Assembly: GCF_022440845.1 (NCBI RefSeq)
Contig: NZ_JAKNTO010000001.1
Span: forward strand, 310,001 to 374,000
Origin: Ruminococcus sp. OA3
GTDB taxonomy: Bacteria; Bacillota; Clostridia; Lachnospirales; Lachnospiraceae
DNA length: 64,000 nt
Direction of reading: 5' to 3'
Shown here: one piece after another, positions 25,562-34,170 of the stretch
Layout of the letters: each line of letters starts with the position of its first letter
Numbering within the stretch: the stretch's first letter is position 1
The notes under the pieces: generated by a model
What the model saw: the letters and a program-made list of their open reading frames with translations, nothing else
What the model was told of the DNA's origin: nothing
The model's database searches: none
Position numbers and translations under genes: made by a program

Positions 25562-25812
25562 TGAGTCTTGTGGAGATACTTTTCCTTCGTGGCAAGTCCG
25601 CCGCGGATATGTCTCTCCTGTTTATTGATATCCAACACTTTTCTTGCTTCCTGCGCAAGTCCCGGGTTAATCTGCAGCAGCCGATCCGTAACATCTTTAT
25701 GTACCGTACTCTTGCTGATTCCAAATTTCTTTGCTGTCTGCCTCACAGTTGCTTTTGTTTCAATAATATAATTGGCAATTTCCACTGCCCGTTCTTCTAT
25801 ATAATCTTTCAA
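25549..25812 (-). CDS. spoIIID: SpoIIID, sporulation mother-cell transcription factor
   Basis: An 87-residue DNA-binding protein. The family hallmark is the N-terminal YIEERAVEIANYIIETKATV followed by the helix-turn-helix RQTAKKFGISKSTVHKDVTD and RLLQINPGLAQEARKVLDIN. SpoIIID regulates early mother-cell genes of the sigma-E regulon, so the host is a spore former or has recent spore-forming ancestry. A GC-rich inverted repeat (AGCCCCCG/CGGGGGCT, 25818-25856) lies just upstream, between the MerR gene and this one. Confidence 0.95.
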   Translation of the reverse strand: MKDYIEERAVEIANYIIETKATVRQTAKKFGISKSTVHKDVTDRLLQINPGLAQEARKVLDINKQERHIRGGLATKEKYLHKTQAPI

Positions 25813-25817
25813 GGATA

Positions 25818-25856
25818 AGCCCCCGAAGACGCTGTTTTTACAGTGTATGCGGGGGC
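25818..25856. terminator. GC-rich inverted repeat between merR-type gene and spoIIID
   Basis: Arms AGCCCCCG and CGGGGGCT with a partly pairing interior (CGCTG/CAGTG). There is no clear T-tract on the minus strand, so it may be a weak terminator for the upstream MerR-type gene or part of the spoIIID leader. Confidence 0.4.
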
Positions 25857-25940
25857 TCAGACGGTTATGTCGGTTTACTTCAACAATCTTTCATTGTTGA
25901 TGGCCCACATCAAATCATTTCCCGGTTACAGATTCCCCGA

Positions 25941-26789
25941 TCAGCGATTATAAAATGCCTCCAGTGCACGACCGATATACTCCGTGGTCCCTGCCCCGTA
26001 TATCTTATCCATTCTTATCTGAAACTCCCTGTCTCCTTGATACTGCCGAGCCATATCCAGCATAAATGCCGAAACATCCTTCATCTGGTACAGCTGTCTG
26101 GAAACAAAATCCATCTCTCCAACAATCTCCCTGACTTCAAAAGAATTTACATCGGTTCCTGATTTTGCTGCCAGTTTTCTTGTAATATTTTCCAGTCTCT
26201 GGCCATACGCCTCTATAATTTTAGAATTTCCGGAATTTTCTGCAGCTTCCAGCGCACTTTTCTTATCACCGTACCACTCAACGACCTTTGCAAAATTTCT
26301 CTGCGCCTGCTCATCCGATGCATGTTCTACAAAATGTTTTTCAAATCCTTCCATGCTGCCATATTGTCTGATAAAGATATCTTTTTGTTCTTCTGACATA
26401 TTCTTAACCATTGTATCATACATTTCTTCTATATCTGTTTTACTGAAAACCTCAAAATCCATCTTGTTATCTCCTCTCAAAATCCTGTCTATGCTGGCAA
26501 TGATTCGCTCCAGTCTTTCCTTTTTTAATACCAGCATTTTTTTCTGACTGTTTAATAACTGATCTTTATCAAGTTCAGGATCTTCTATCATGGATTTGAT
26601 TTCCCGCAGCGGCATATCAAACTCCCTGAAAAACAGTATCTGCTGCAAAACTTCCAGCGCCTTATCGTCATAAAGCCGGTATCCCGCCTCACTCATTTCC
26701 GTCGGTTTCAATAAACCGATCTCATCATAATAGTGCAGCGTGCGCACGCTGATACCCGTCAGTTTTGATACTTCTTTTACTGTCTTCAT
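25941..26789 (-). CDS. MerR-family regulator with TipAS-like effector domain
   Basis: A 282-residue protein. The N-terminal MerR winged helix is MKTVKEVSKLTGISVRTLHY with GLLKPTEMSEAGYRLYDD. A coiled coil (KKERLERIIASIDRIL, ~residues 80-110) follows, then a ~130-residue helical C-domain (IFIRQYGSMEGFEKHFVEHA, AEAYGQRL-type repeats) like the TipAS drug-recognition domain. TipAL-type proteins activate multidrug genes on binding thiopeptides or other compounds. The start is ATG 26789 after AGGAGG. No obvious target operon is adjacent. Confidence 0.85.
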   Translation of the reverse strand: MKTVKEVSKLTGISVRTLHYYDEIGLLKPTEMSEAGYRLYDDKALEVLQQILFFREFDMPLREIKSMIEDPELDKDQLLNSQKKMLVLKKERLERIIASIDRILRGDNKMDFEVFSKTDIEEMYDTMVKNMSEEQKDIFIRQYGSMEGFEKHFVEHASDEQAQRNFAKVVEWYGDKKSALEAAENSGNSKIIEAYGQRLENITRKLAAKSGTDVNSFEVREIVGEMDFVSRQLYQMKDVSAFMLDMARQYQGDREFQIRMDKIYGAGTTEYIGRALEAFYNR

Positions 26790-26961
26790 CACTGATCCTC
26801 CTGTTCCTGATAAGTCCATCATAACCTATGACGCAACGTGAGGGTCAATAGGTTTTTCATCTTTTTCTTCCCGCCCTTTCTTTACAACATCACCCCTGAC
26901 ATTGTATACTTCTCTCAGACATCACCATATAATAACTATAACTTTTCAAAGGAGATTTCAC

Positions 26962-27240
26962 ATGAATTTTATATATCCTGCTGTTTTTCACAAGACAGAG
27001 ACGGGGCGTTTTACAGCTGTTTTCCCTGATCTGGAGATGTGCTGCGCCGAAGGCGATACGCTGGAGGACTGTATTGAAAACGCAAACAGCGCCGCTCACG
27101 ACTGGATCTATGTGGAGCTGTCTGAGTTTGAAGGACAGCTTCCGGCGGTCTCCGATATCACTGATCTGGAACTGAATGACGGCGATATCGTACGGAACAT
27201 TTCCGTTCATGTAAGGCTCACAGACGGGTGGGACGAATAA
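26962..27240 (+). CDS. HicB-family antitoxin-like protein (orphan)
   Basis: A 92-residue protein with the HicB fold signature: FIYPAVFHKTETGRFTAVFP, DLEMCCAEGDTLEDCIENAN, then AHDWIYVELSE. HicB antitoxins block the HicA mRNA interferase and often have a DNA-binding tail. No hicA-like gene is beside it and no DNA-binding tail is visible, so it may be a solitary HicB or a protein with another role. The start is ATG 26962 after AAAGGAG. The MerR-type gene follows 16 bp later and may be cotranscribed. Confidence 0.8.
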   Translation: MNFIYPAVFHKTETGRFTAVFPDLEMCCAEGDTLEDCIENANSAAHDWIYVELSEFEGQLPAVSDITDLELNDGDIVRNISVHVRLTDGWDE

Positions 27241-27256
27241 TTTAGCGGAGGTCCCT

Positions 27257-28072
27257 ATGTTCAAAATCGGTGAATTTTCAAAACTGACACAGGTATCCGT
27301 AAGAATGCTGCGGTATTACGATGAAAATAATCTTTTAAAGCCTGCACAGGTTGATCCGTTTACAGGATACCGGCTGTATTCCGTTGATCAGATGCCCCTG
27401 CTCAATCGCATAATTTTCCTCAGAGACAGTGGTTTTAACGTCGCTGAAATCACAGAGGCCCTGAACAACTGGGATGATGACACGGTCATACAGCTGCTCG
27501 AAAACAAACGCATCGAGCTCGAGAAAAACATTCAGGACCAGAAGCAGAAAATTTCCAGAATCGAACTTGCCAAGGCAGATCTCAAACACGAAAAAAGCGA
27601 TATGCCCTGTAACATCTCGATTAAATCCATTCCAAGCTATCAAGTACTTTCCCTCCGAAAGATGATCCCGGATTATTATGCGGAGGGCCAGCTCTGGAAA
27701 GAAATGGCGGGTTTTGCCGGCAGCCGGCATATTCAGGTGACCGGGAATACATTTTCCATCTATCACGACGCAGAGTATAAGGAAACGAATGTGGATGTTG
27801 AGTTGTGTGCCCCCGTATCCCGCATGGAAGACTCCAGAGACGGATTTATCTTTCGGAATACCGAAGCTTTCCCATGCATGGCGAGTACCATGGTATATGG
27901 GCCATTCGAGAATATCTCTGGTGCATATCTGGCATTTGCCCGGTGGCTTCAGGAAAACAGTCAGTTTCAGATGCTTGACACGAGCAGGCAGATTGTCCAC
28001 CGCGGTCCGTGGAACGAGGAAAACCCGGAGCATTATCTGGTCGAATTACAGATTCCGCTGAAAAATAACTAA
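27257..28072 (+). CDS. MerR-family regulator with GyrI-like ligand domain
   Basis: 271 residues. MerR helix-turn-helix (MFKIGEFSKLTQVSVRMLRY, then GYRLYSVDQM), a coiled coil at ~80-110 (KRIELEKNIQDQKQKISRIE), and a C-terminal ~150-residue GyrI/SOUL-like domain (CNISIKSIPSYQVLSLRK, VDVELCAPVSRM). This is the BmrR-type arrangement, in which the C-domain binds hydrophobic cations. Its target is unknown. It is followed by trmO after ~80 bp. Confidence 0.87.
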   Translation: MFKIGEFSKLTQVSVRMLRYYDENNLLKPAQVDPFTGYRLYSVDQMPLLNRIIFLRDSGFNVAEITEALNNWDDDTVIQLLENKRIELEKNIQDQKQKISRIELAKADLKHEKSDMPCNISIKSIPSYQVLSLRKMIPDYYAEGQLWKEMAGFAGSRHIQVTGNTFSIYHDAEYKETNVDVELCAPVSRMEDSRDGFIFRNTEAFPCMASTMVYGPFENISGAYLAFARWLQENSQFQMLDTSRQIVHRGPWNEENPEHYLVELQIPLKNN

Positions 28073-28153
28073 AACCATATGAAGGTTATTGACTCTCACA
28101 TTGTGTCAGGGTATACACTGAATACACAAATAACACATGGGAGGAAAAAACAC

Positions 28154-28630
28154 ATGGTAGAATATAAGGTATACCCAATCGGAGAGGTCCACATTGATGA
28201 GGATGAATTCTTTATTGATCTTGATCCCGCTTACGTCCCTGCTCTACAGGCTCTTAATGGCTTCAGCCACATCAATGTGCTCTGGTGGTTCAGTCATTGT
28301 GATATGGAGGAACTGCGCTGTACACTGGAAGCACCAAAGCCATACAGGCAGTCGCCTGATGTGATGGGTGTCTTTGCCACAAGGTCACCCGTACGCCCGA
28401 ATCCCATTGCATTGACTGCTGTGGAAGTCATTCATATTGATGCACATCGGGGACGTATTCAGATTGCTTACATCGATGCGGAAGACGGCAGTCCGGTGCT
28501 CGATATCAAGCCGTATACCCCGAGTCTTGACCGAATAGATAATCCGGGACTCCCCGACTGGTGCAGCCACTGGCCCCACTGTGTCGAGGACTCCGCAGAT
28601 TTTAACTGGGAGGACGAATTTAACTTCTAA
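28154..28630 (+). CDS. trmO: TrmO-like tRNA (m6t6A37) methyltransferase
   Basis: 158 residues with the TrmO/TsaA (UPF0066) beta-barrel signature: GFSHINVLWWFSHCD, GVFATRSPVRPNPIALTAVE and YIDAEDGSPVLDIKPYTPSL. The family N6-methylates t6A at position 37 of some tRNAs using AdoMet. The start was set at ATG 28154, with GGGAGG at 28139-28144, instead of an in-frame ATG 75 bp upstream that lacks a ribosome site. Confidence 0.88.
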   Translation: MVEYKVYPIGEVHIDEDEFFIDLDPAYVPALQALNGFSHINVLWWFSHCDMEELRCTLEAPKPYRQSPDVMGVFATRSPVRPNPIALTAVEVIHIDAHRGRIQIAYIDAEDGSPVLDIKPYTPSLDRIDNPGLPDWCSHWPHCVEDSADFNWEDEFNF

Positions 28631-28637
28631 AGCAAAT

Positions 28638-28682
28638 AAAATGGACAGGTGTTCTTCTGTTGAGAACCCCTGTCCGTTTTAT
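28638..28682. terminator. Bidirectional terminator between trmO and blaR1-like gene
   Basis: AAATAAAA-TGGACAGG pairs with CCTGTCC-GTTTTATTT, and a smaller GTTCT/AGAAC helix sits inside. The A/T-rich arms provide T-tracts in both directions for the two convergent genes. Confidence 0.85.
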
Positions 28683-30248
28683 TTAATCAGTAAATTCTGT
28701 ATCTACAGCGTTCTCCTGTACCACAGCTGTGCCCTCCGCTGCCATACTTCCCCCTCTGTAATAGCTTGCCTCCTCACGTTCTTTCGTACGCCGGTCAAAT
28801 TCGCTGTCTCCCCTGTGAAGAACTGTGACCGAGGTAATCTGACCCATACGGTCCCGTATCACATCAATATCCACAGTTCCCTCATCCCTGCTCTGTACAG
28901 ACCCAAGCATCTCATCGGTATAGACCCTCACAGTTTCCCCATTGTAGAGATACATCCCGGAATCATCTTCCGTAATCCCGTGGTCTTTATATTCTTTCGC
29001 AAGCTCTTTGTCATCCAGAAACAGGTTAATGCTAAGCCTGAACGCACCTTTTTCCACGCCAAACTCTTTGGACAGTCCCTCCTTGACCTGGCCTTCGATG
29101 ATATCCGGGTCGTTCGAACCGTCCGCCTTTAAAACATCTAAAATCACGCGGTCTGCACGTGTCCGGGCATTTTCTCCCAGCACAATATCCCTTGAAATAT
29201 CTGCCTTCACCCCCCACCGGCAGTCGGAACCCGCACAGTAACTGCTCAGATCTGAGGAAAATGGCGCCTGTCCTCCGGTCGCAAAGACTGCGGTGGTGCA
29301 AAACAGCAGGCAGACAGCAGCTGCAAGCGTAAAAACCGTGGTCTTTTTATAACGCAGAATACTTTTAATCCGCCGTTCTACCTCTGTTTTGGAAAACGCA
29401 CTGTAGAGAAGTGTTGTGCGATTCCCTGTTATTGCCATGGCAAGCAGACTGTATGCATACCCCTGCCGTTCTTCGGTGTCCATTTGCCCAAGCACTGCCG
29501 CATCACAGGCAGCTTCCAGATCAGATGAAAGGTATCTCGCCATGAGCCACACCAGCGGATTATACCAGTTCAGGCAGACAGCTGCCAGCATAGTGGTCTT
29601 TATCCAATTGTCTCTCCGCCTGATGTGCATAGTCTCATGTGCAAGAATATGCCGCAGCAGAACAGTATTGCCAAAGTCCATCCCTGTGGGCAGATAGATG
29701 CGCCTGTTTAAAATACCGCATACCAGCGGAGATGCTATCTCATCATTGGTAAACACAAGCACATCACCCATCTCCATCTCGCGGAGTATTGCATTGATTG
29801 TCTCATTGTTTTCCACCAACAGGCTGTTCTTCAACTTTTTGGAATAACTTCTCTTCTGATAAATCAGAGCTCCCGCTGCTGCCGCTGCCCCCGTCCAAAA
29901 AAGAATCGTCAGAATCCCGGAAAAACTAAAAGAGCCGGATCCAGTTCCTTCAGCCACACTGTATTCTGTTGCATCTGCAGTATCCGCTGAGGTCCCCACG
30001 TTATCTTCTACTGTAATCGCTTTACTTTCCGTGTTTGGCATCTGCAGCTCTGGAACAGGCGCACTGATCGGACTGGACAGGGAAAACGGGATCAAAAGCC
30101 GAACCAGCACGAGTCCCCAGAGAACAGGAAACACAAACTGAGGCAGCCGCTTTTTTAGCAGAGCCCGAATAAGAAAAACCGCCAGGATCATGATACTTCC
30201 ATAAAATGCCATCAAATACAGAGGCATATCCATTCTAAAATGCAGCAT
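28683..30248 (-). CDS. BlaR1/MecR1-like membrane metallopeptidase (M56)
   Basis: A 521-residue protein. N-terminal transmembrane segments (LYLMAFYGSIMILAVFLIRA and VFPVLWGLVLVRLLIPF) lead to a cytoplasmic M56 zinc protease domain with HILAHETMHIRRRDN (HExxH) and a downstream LEAACDAAVLG Glu motif. Another membrane segment follows near residue 310. The C-terminal ~190 residues are not a penicillin-binding sensor, so the signal is probably not a beta-lactam; what it senses is unknown. It would cleave the BlaI-type repressor encoded 1 bp upstream. Confidence 0.85.
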   Translation of the reverse strand: MLHFRMDMPLYLMAFYGSIMILAVFLIRALLKKRLPQFVFPVLWGLVLVRLLIPFSLSSPISAPVPELQMPNTESKAITVEDNVGTSADTADATEYSVAEGTGSGSFSFSGILTILFWTGAAAAAGALIYQKRSYSKKLKNSLLVENNETINAILREMEMGDVLVFTNDEIASPLVCGILNRRIYLPTGMDFGNTVLLRHILAHETMHIRRRDNWIKTTMLAAVCLNWYNPLVWLMARYLSSDLEAACDAAVLGQMDTEERQGYAYSLLAMAITGNRTTLLYSAFSKTEVERRIKSILRYKKTTVFTLAAAVCLLFCTTAVFATGGQAPFSSDLSSYCAGSDCRWGVKADISRDIVLGENARTRADRVILDVLKADGSNDPDIIEGQVKEGLSKEFGVEKGAFRLSINLFLDDKELAKEYKDHGITEDDSGMYLYNGETVRVYTDEMLGSVQSRDEGTVDIDVIRDRMGQITSVTVLHRGDSEFDRRTKEREEASYYRGGSMAAEGTAVVQENAVDTEFTD

Positions 30249-30249
30249 T

Positions 30250-30609
30250 CTATTTCGCCTCCTTTATCATACGGGCCAGCCTCGCAGCTTCATCTTCCGA
30301 GAGCCCCTGGTTTTTTAAAAATGCAGAGAAAAACAGTTCACTGGAACCACCGAACATCTTATCGATCAGCTGCTCCGTCTCGCTTTGCTGAACCTCATCC
30401 CTCGTGACCAGCGGACTGCAAATAAACCCAGGTTCCTCCCGCAGAACCGCACCTTTTTCAATGCATTTTTTGATGACGGTATACGTTGTGTTTTTGTTCC
30501 ACCCTATGCGCTCTGACAATACGGAAACAACATCCCGGGCAGGTATTCTCCCCCGCTCCCACAGGACCTCCATGACCTTCAATTCGGAGTCAAAAAGCTT
30601 TATATCCAT
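30250..30609 (-). CDS. BlaI/MecI-family repressor
   Basis: 119 residues, winged helix (LFDSELKVMEVLWERGRIPA, ERIGWNKNTTYTVIKKCIEK) plus a C-terminal dimerisation helix region (FFSAFLKNQGLSEDEAARLA). It is paired with the M56 protease gene immediately downstream in the classical BlaI-BlaR1 arrangement. It very probably binds the two palindromes at 30625-30672 to repress its own operon. No resistance gene is adjacent, so the regulon lies elsewhere or is only autoregulatory. Confidence 0.92.
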   Translation of the reverse strand: MDIKLFDSELKVMEVLWERGRIPARDVVSVLSERIGWNKNTTYTVIKKCIEKGAVLREEPGFICSPLVTRDEVQQSETEQLIDKMFGGSSELFFSAFLKNQGLSEDEAARLARMIKEAK

Positions 30610-30624
30610 AAAAGTCTCCCTTCC

Positions 30625-30683
30625 AGACTATCGTAATAGTCTTATCTTTATTTCAGACTATCACAATAGTCTTCTTTTGTCAA
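30625..30683 (-). promoter_or_regulatory. BlaI-type operator pair and promoter
   Basis: Two 18-bp dyads, AGACTAT-N4-ATAGTCT, at 30625-30642 and 30655-30672, exactly 30 bp apart. The promoter has TTGACA at 30683-30678 and a -10 (TAGTCT) 17 bp later inside the upstream dyad. Binding there would block RNA polymerase directly. Confidence 0.85.
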
Positions 30684-30713
30684 CAGAAGACTTTGACATA
30701 ATAAACTTCCTCA

Positions 30714-31460
30714 TCAGACCATCCGTACGATCTCCTCATACAACCCCGCCGACCGCTCGTCAGCGATCCAGTTTCTGTGATAATGCCCAAATACCCAGCG
30801 TTTAAAATCACATTTACTCCTGATTTGTTCTAAATACCACGTTAACGGGTCCGACTCATACCACCCGCCGTCAATCTCCCGGTGCAGGCTGTCCGGACAG
30901 CAGTGCGTGAGGATCACATCCACCTGCCATCCGCACTGCTTCAGATTCTTCAGTCCCTCTTCCATCTCCTCCTCCGTAGGTATTTCCTCTTTCCACCATG
31001 TGAGATGATTAACCCGGTAGAGTTTGTTCTCCTTCTCCAGCTGATGTTTCTTTTCCTCAAGCTGTGGATCATCCCTTTCCAGTATTCCCCCTGAGATATC
31101 GTGGCTCCGGGCACCTCCGAACGTAAAGACCCTTTTTCCCTGCAGTTCATACACCTGCCCCCGCATCAGATGGATGAGTGACGGATTGATAAACTGGACC
31201 ATTCCTCCGTTCCACTGACATGTCTCATACGTTTTCAGCAGATCAAAGTTTTCATGATTTCCATCCAGCCAAAGCGTGGTAAACGGCCTTGCCTCCAGCC
31301 ACTTCAAAAACCAGTACTGTCCCTCCTCCGATGTATCCCAGAAGCCGAAATCTCCGCAGACGATCACATAGTCGTCTTTTGTCATCCCGCTCTGCTGCGG
31401 AAACAGCGCTTCCCGAAAGCGGCGGTAATCTCCGTGACAGTCTCCTGTTACAAATATCAT
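30714..31460 (-). CDS. Calcineurin-like metallophosphoesterase
   Basis: 248 residues with all metallophosphoesterase motifs: GDCHGDYRRF (D-x-H), VIVCGDFGFWD (GD), LDGNHENFD (GNHE), a His in ILTHCCPD and FGHYHRNW (GHxH). The substrate is unknown: nucleotides, phosphoproteins or cyclic nucleotides are possible. Its start overlaps the macro-domain/phosphatase gene stop by 4 bp, so the two are translationally coupled and probably work on related substrates. Confidence 0.9.
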   Translation of the reverse strand: MIFVTGDCHGDYRRFREALFPQQSGMTKDDYVIVCGDFGFWDTSEEGQYWFLKWLEARPFTTLWLDGNHENFDLLKTYETCQWNGGMVQFINPSLIHLMRGQVYELQGKRVFTFGGARSHDISGGILERDDPQLEEKKHQLEKENKLYRVNHLTWWKEEIPTEEEMEEGLKNLKQCGWQVDVILTHCCPDSLHREIDGGWYESDPLTWYLEQIRSKCDFKRWVFGHYHRNWIADERSAGLYEEIVRMV

Positions 31461-32767
31461 ATCTGTCTCCCCTCCAGATAACGGTTTCTGAGCAGCTGCA
31501 GTTCTTGCGGCCCCAGTGCAAATGCCTCCAGCAGATACTGTTCCATCGAACCATACCGTTCCAGAACTGCATCCAGCATACGCTCCATATATTCAGGATT
31601 CACTCCCGCCAGGGAACGAACCATACCGAGTACCTCCAGATCATCTGTATGTTTTCGTGCCTCCTTCATAATGTCCGCAATTCTGCCGCTTTCCACAATA
31701 TTTGTCAGCGCAAAATCCCTGAGTATCACTTCGCGGTCCGCCCCCAATGCTGACAGCAGCAGCACTGCCGCAGTTCCAGCGCGGTCTTTCCCTCCGGTAC
31801 AGTGAAACAGAACTGCACCGTCCTCATAATCCAGAAGTATCTGAAAAAACTTTTTAAATCCCGCCTGTGAGTACGTGTCAAAGGCAAGTCCCAGATACAT
31901 ATTTCCATTCATCAGCCCGGAAAGCGCCATCTGCAGCACTGCTCTGGCAGGGTCTTTTGTATACATGCCGGTCATTTCATGCACCTCATGATCATTTCTG
32001 TTTTCCTGCATAAGGCCAATGGGGAAATACTTTACGCCCGGGATATCAGGGTCCGGCGCCTCCCTGCATTCGTCCGACATTCGCAGGTCGATTACCTTTT
32101 TCAGATGATATCTCCCGGTGAGCAGCTGAATATCTTCCTCCGTCGCTCCTGAAAGTTTCCCGCTTCTCAACAGCACGCCGTCTTTGATGCGTCTTCCGTC
32201 AGCACACCGATAGCCTCCCAGCTGCCTGGCATTTTCCACCCCCGATAAACCAATCTCTTTCTCCCACTCACTTAATGCGGCATCATACCACTGTTTTGTC
32301 CCCTCATCAAAGCAGACCATCGTCACCTGCTCCGGCCTGGGATGTACCGCACAATATTCCAGAATCACACGTACAGCGATTTTGGCGGCTTCCTTCAGTG
32401 GGAACCCGTAAATCCCTGTACTGATCGATGGGAATGCAATGCTTCTGCATCCGTACTCTGACGCCAGTGAGAGACAGCTCTTATAGCAGCTCTCCAAAAG
32501 CTCCCTCTCCCGGTGATTCCCGCCTCTCCATACCGGTCCCGGCGTATGTATGATATACTTTGCCGGGAGGCGATAACCCCCGGTAAGTTTTGCCCTTCCC
32601 GTCTCACACCCGTTCTGCGCCCTGCATTCTTTTAAAAGCTCAGGACCTGCCGCACGGTGGATGGCTCCATCCACACCGCCCCCTCCAAGAAGCGATGTAT
32701 TTGCGGCATTTACAATTGCATCACTCTCTGTCTTTGTTATATCCCCCAGAATGATCTTCAGTTTCAT
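31457..32767 (-). CDS. Macro domain fused to tyrosine/dual-specificity phosphatase
   Basis: 436 residues. Residues 1-~175 are a macro domain (LKIILGDITKTESDAIVNAA, LLGGGGVDGAIHRAAG, FPSISTGIYGFPLKEAA) of the type that removes ADP-ribose or deacetylates O-acetyl-ADP-ribose. Residues ~180-430 are a Y_phosphatase3-like protein phosphatase with the P-loop LFHCTGGKDRAGTAAVLL (CX5R). The N-terminal GVENARQLGGYRCADGRRIK of the phosphatase is typical of that family. The fusion implies linked removal of two modifications or processing of a compound carrying both groups. It is coupled to the metallophosphoesterase gene. Confidence 0.88.
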   Translation of the reverse strand: MKLKIILGDITKTESDAIVNAANTSLLGGGGVDGAIHRAAGPELLKECRAQNGCETGRAKLTGGYRLPAKYIIHTPGPVWRGGNHRERELLESCYKSCLSLASEYGCRSIAFPSISTGIYGFPLKEAAKIAVRVILEYCAVHPRPEQVTMVCFDEGTKQWYDAALSEWEKEIGLSGVENARQLGGYRCADGRRIKDGVLLRSGKLSGATEEDIQLLTGRYHLKKVIDLRMSDECREAPDPDIPGVKYFPIGLMQENRNDHEVHEMTGMYTKDPARAVLQMALSGLMNGNMYLGLAFDTYSQAGFKKFFQILLDYEDGAVLFHCTGGKDRAGTAAVLLLSALGADREVILRDFALTNIVESGRIADIMKEARKHTDDLEVLGMVRSLAGVNPEYMERMLDAVLERYGSMEQYLLEAFALGPQELQLLRNRYLEGRQI

Positions 32768-32874
32768 AACTCCGGCACTTCCTTTCCGTCTCCTGTTCTG
32801 ACTGTTATCGACTATCTATATTCTATCATCCTCCGGTTTTTTTCTCCACCCGATTCTAAGCTGATAAAAAACAA

Positions 32875-32893
32875 AAGGACCGCTGCGGTCCTT
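32875..32893 (-). terminator. Terminator after the small ThrE subunit gene
   Basis: AAGGACC-GCAGC-GGTCCTT on the minus strand, followed by TTGTTTTTT. Part of it can alternatively pair with the upstream CTGCGGT. Confidence 0.75.
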
Positions 32894-32917
32894 ACAAACC
32901 GCAGCAGCCCTGTTCAT

Positions 32918-33382
32918 TCAGCTCTTCTTCCTTTTAAATACACCCGCAATTCTGGCGATTGCCTTTTGCGGAATTTCAAATACAAAGATAATGCCAAGAA
33001 CGATCGCTGCCGCCAGGCATAACGTCTGACGTCCGTACCGGGAGCACTCCTGCATATCGCCCATTATCATCGAATAGACGGTCCAGTAAATCCCCACGCC
33101 CGGTACCAGAGGAAAAATCCCCGACAGCATAAACAGTGTCGCCGGGCATTTCAGTGCGGTTCCGCAGACTCTCGACAAAAACACTACACACGCAGTCGCT
33201 ATAAAGGTTCCGGTAATATTCGAAAAATTCAGATAATGTACGATACACCAGCAGATGACCCAGCCGCCCCCGCCAATCAGCCCGCAGTACAGATAATACT
33301 CTCTCGGCACATAAAACATGATAGAGAAAGCGACCGTCCCAAAACAGGCGGCAATAAACTGGAACAACACAGTCATGATCAT
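32918..33382 (-). CDS. ThrE-type exporter, small membrane subunit (ThrE_2/DUF3815)
   Basis: 154 residues with four to five membrane segments (LFQFIAACFGTVAFSIMFYV, YYLYCGLIGGGGWVICWCIV, CVVFLSRVCGTALKC, LFMLSGIFPLVPGVGIYWTV). The GIFPLVPGVG motif is shared with the larger subunit. In split systems it complements the ThrE N-domain protein to form a threonine/serine or dicarboxylate exporter. The start ATG at 33382 overlaps the preceding stop (ATGA), with GGAGGG upstream. Confidence 0.85.
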   Translation of the reverse strand: MIMTVLFQFIAACFGTVAFSIMFYVPREYYLYCGLIGGGGWVICWCIVHYLNFSNITGTFIATACVVFLSRVCGTALKCPATLFMLSGIFPLVPGVGIYWTVYSMIMGDMQECSRYGRQTLCLAAAIVLGIIFVFEIPQKAIARIAGVFKRKKS

Positions 33383-34164
33383 AACATGATCCCTCCTGTC
33401 AGCCTGTGATACAGAATGTAAACGAGTCCCACCCCTATTGCAATACCACATGTCACGATCAGAGTATCCAGCATCCTGACAGCCCCGGCGATATAATTGG
33501 AGTCTGCCAGCTCTCTGATAGACGTGACAAAAGATACCCCAGGAAGCAGCGGCATAATAGCTCCTATTACAATTGAACTAAGATTGCTGCCCAGTCCCAC
33601 CCTGTACAAAACTACCGAAAAAAATGTTGCCAGAAAGCCTCCTGCAATGTTCAGTACGATCTTCGACATGGGGCGCTCCCGCTTTTCTGCCCAGAGAATA
33701 AAGACATACAGCAGAAGTCCTGCCGTAAATGCCGCCAGACTGTCCCAGATATTCCCGCCGGCTACATAACAGAAACAGGCGGCTCCCAGACCGGAGGCCG
33801 CCACCCTGGTATGCGCACGCTTCCCTGCCATATGCTCAATCTCTTCCAGGTGCACCCAGGCTTCCTCCACCGTCCATCGCCCCTCCTCAATCTCTCTGGA
33901 CAATTTGTTAACTTCTGCGACCTTGCACAGCTGCACACTGGCCAGTGGAATATGTTTCACCTGGGCATAAATTTCATTCTGTTGATTTTCAGCAGTAAGA
34001 AAAATCCCGCTGCTGAGTACAAAGGAGCTGCTGGCATCCATTCCATAGTACCGGGAGATTCTTTTTATGGTTTCCTCCACACGATAGATCTCCGCGCCGC
34101 ATGCCAGCAGGATCCTCCCCGCTTTTACCGCAGTATCCAATACAAATTTATCATACTGATCCAT
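33379..34164 (-). CDS. ThrE-type exporter, large subunit (DUF1212)
   Basis: 261 residues. The N-terminal soluble region (LDTAVKAGRILLACGAEIYR, VEETIKRISRYYG, SSGIFLTAENQQNEI) is the DUF1212 domain, followed by about five membrane helices including IGAIMPLLPGVSFVTSIREL. It works with the small subunit encoded by the overlapping downstream gene. Substrate is inferred from the family only. Confidence 0.88.
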   Translation of the reverse strand: MDQYDKFVLDTAVKAGRILLACGAEIYRVEETIKRISRYYGMDASSSFVLSSGIFLTAENQQNEIYAQVKHIPLASVQLCKVAEVNKLSREIEEGRWTVEEAWVHLEEIEHMAGKRAHTRVAASGLGAACFCYVAGGNIWDSLAAFTAGLLLYVFILWAEKRERPMSKIVLNIAGGFLATFFSVVLYRVGLGSNLSSIVIGAIMPLLPGVSFVTSIRELADSNYIAGAVRMLDTLIVTCGIAIGVGLVYILYHRLTGGIML

Positions 34165-34170
34165 AATTCA

